Origin: Aquarana catesbeiana
Lineage: Eukaryota > Chordata > Amphibia > Anura > Ranidae
Reading direction: 5' to 3'
Assembly: GCF_042186555.1 (NCBI RefSeq)
Contig: NC_133326.1
Span: forward strand, 589,448,574-589,512,573
DNA: 64,000 bases
Below the pieces are notes generated by a model. The model worked only from the letters and a program-made list of their open reading frames with translations, ran no database searches and had not been told where the DNA came from. Shown piece after piece: positions 62,855-64,000 of this stretch (within the stretch, counting starts at the first letter, position 1; every line of letters begins with the position of its first letter). The position numbers were made by a program, and so were the translations under genes.

Positions 62855-64000
62855 CTGTTCCAAATTATTATGCCAATGATATTTTTCTCATTTACCTAAA
62901 TAATTGATGTAAACAACAGTCAGCATAATCCTCATGTTATCAACTAACTATTAAGAGTACAATTTACATTTTATTGAACAGACCTCCTAATGATAACAGT
63001 TTTTTTTTTTTTTTCAAAATAAAAAACTTACAATGCACTGTTCCAAATTATTACGCACAGTAAGTTTCAAAACACTTTATAGGTTGTAAAGAACTGAAAA
63101 TTGTCATTGGTTGTGTTTGCAGCATATTTACTGAAATCAAAAGCTATTTCAATCAAACAACATTTTAACTTTTTAAACATTTTAACAGGTCACGTTACAT
63201 TTTAACATAGGGCCCCTTATTTGATAGCAGCTTCACAAGACTTGCATCCATTGAACTTGTGAGTTTTTGGACAGTTTCTGCTTGAATTTGTTTGCAAGAT
63301 GTCAGAATAGCCTCCCAGAGCTGCTGTTTGGATGTAAACTGCCTCCCACCCTCATAGATCTTTTGCTTGAGGATGTTCCAAAGGTTCTCAATAGGATTGA
63401 GGTCAGGGGAGGATGGAGACCACACCGTGACTTTCTCTCCTTTTATCCCCATAGCAGCCATTGATGCAGAGGTATTCTTTGCAGCATGAGATGGTGCATT
63501 GTCATGCATGAAGATGATTTTATTATGGAAAGCATAGCTCTTCCTTCTGTACCAGGGAAGGAAGTGGTCAGTCAGGAACTCCACATACTTTGCAGAGGTC
63601 ATCTTTACACCTTCTGGGACCCTAAAGGGGCCGACCAGCTCTCTTCCCATGATTCTAGCCCAAAACATGACTCCACCACCACCTTGTTGACATCGCAGCC
63701 TTGTTGGAACAGGGTGGCCGTCCACCAACCATCCACTACTCCATCCATCTGGACCATCCAGAGTTGCACGGCACTCATCAGTGAACAGGACTGTTTGAAA
63801 ATTAGTCTTCATGTATTTTTCTGCCCAATGCAGCTGTTTCTGCTTGTGAGCATTGGTTAGTGGTGGCCGAATAGAAGGTTTATGCACAGTTGCAAGACTC
63901 TGGAGGACTCTACACCTTGATGTCTGTGGGACTCCAGAGGCACCAGCAGCTTCAAATATCTGTTTGCTTCTATGTAATGGTGTTTTAGCAGCTGCTCTCT
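62852..64000 (-). mobile_element. Tc1-D: Tc1-like element with DD37E spacing, cut by the window edge
   Basis: The left end reads ACCCTGTTCCAAATTATTAT, and an inner directly repeated copy CACTGTTCCAAATTATTACG lies at about 63038. This is an IR/DR-like arrangement. The transposase is on the minus strand and runs off the right edge. The ends and the spacing of the catalytic residues differ from Tc1-A and Tc1-B. Confidence 0.88.
63195..64000 (-). CDS. Tc1-like transposase (DD37E), open to the window edge
   Basis: This is a cut-and-paste transposase. The stop is at 63195-63197 after GPYVKM. Upstream the frame stays open through GTG at 63887 to the edge, at least 268 codons, so the true start lies outside. 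Near the edge, HRSKQIFEAAGASGVPQTSR looks like a helix-turn-helix with the second half at RCRVLQSLATVHK. Catalytic residues: Asp in LFTDECRATLDG, Asp in FMHDNAPSHAAKN, Glu in SPDLNPIENLWNILK. Thirty-seven residues separate the last two, instead of the usual 34. No stop or shift is seen, so the enzyme could be intact; the part beyond the edge decides. Confidence 0.87.
   Translation of the reverse strand, partial: RAAAKTPLHRSKQIFEAAGASGVPQTSRCRVLQSLATVHKPSIRPPLTNAHKQKQLHWAEKYMKTNFQTVLFTDECRATLDGPDGWSSGWLVDGHPVPTRLRCQQGGGGVMFWARIMGRELVGPFRVPEGVKMTSAKYVEFLTDHFLPWYRRKSYAFHNKIIFMHDNAPSHAAKNTSASMAAMGIKGEKVTVWSPSSPDLNPIENLWNILKQKIYEGGRQFTSKQQLWEAILTSCKQIQAETVQKLTSSMDASLVKLLSNKGPYVKM

Overview
This window is repeat-dominated vertebrate DNA with no host protein-coding gene that I can support. 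The mixture of families (Tc1/mariner elements with IR/DR ends, chromodomain Ty3/Gypsy retrotransposons, Penelope-like elements with GIY-YIG domains, L1-, CR1- and L2-type LINEs, hAT elements, and many miniature elements bounded by TTAA) points to an anuran amphibian, probably a large-genome neobatrachian frog. That is an inference from element style, not from a database match.

Region by region. 1-8.1 kb: a decayed Tc1 element; a TTAA miniature element that received a 15-bp-TSD insertion and a solo Gypsy LTR; a hAT-like MITE; a row of TTAA MITEs; and a stretch of apparently single-copy DNA (about 7.4-8.1 kb). 8.1-14.5 kb: a minus-strand Gypsy chromovirus-type element (Gypsy-1) inside an L1-like LINE remnant, with sequence evidence for self-primed reverse transcription. 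14.5-23.2 kb: a second Tc1 family in TA repeats, a tRNA-derived SINE, and MITEs carrying minisatellites and large hairpins.

23.2-47.0 kb is one nested structure. A second minus-strand Gypsy (Gypsy-2) was split in its RNase H region by a foldback element X (13-bp TSD). X was then hit by an L1 (13-bp TSD) and by a Tc1. The L1 carries an inverted-repeat Penelope-like insertion (14-bp TSD) and a hAT transposon. The Tc1 carries two head-to-head Penelope-like copies, one of which has its own hAT MITE (8-bp TSD). Elsewhere Gypsy-2 is hit by another hAT MITE (8-bp TSD) and a third Penelope-like element (14-bp TSD). The order of insertion can be read directly from the TSDs.

47.4-55.8 kb: likely single-copy islands, a CR1 3' end, a piggyBac-like remnant with an L2 inside, and an L1 remnant split by a TTAA MITE. 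55.9-61.1 kb: a large inverted-repeat element. Its loop holds a compact unit with GC box, TATA box, 58-codon ORF and a stop overlapping AATAAA. An L1 with a complete 5' side and an intact ORF1, but no 3' end, is inserted in its left flank between perfect 15-bp direct repeats. 61.1-64.0 kb: tandem and inverted units carrying hammerhead-like motifs, a hAT 5' fragment, a MITE with 28-bp perfect ends, and a Tc1-like element with DD37E spacing whose transposase frame is open to the window edge.

Nothing here acts as an operon or host pathway; the interest lies in element structure, order of insertion and possible self-cleaving RNAs. Coordinates of nested elements include the elements inserted in them.
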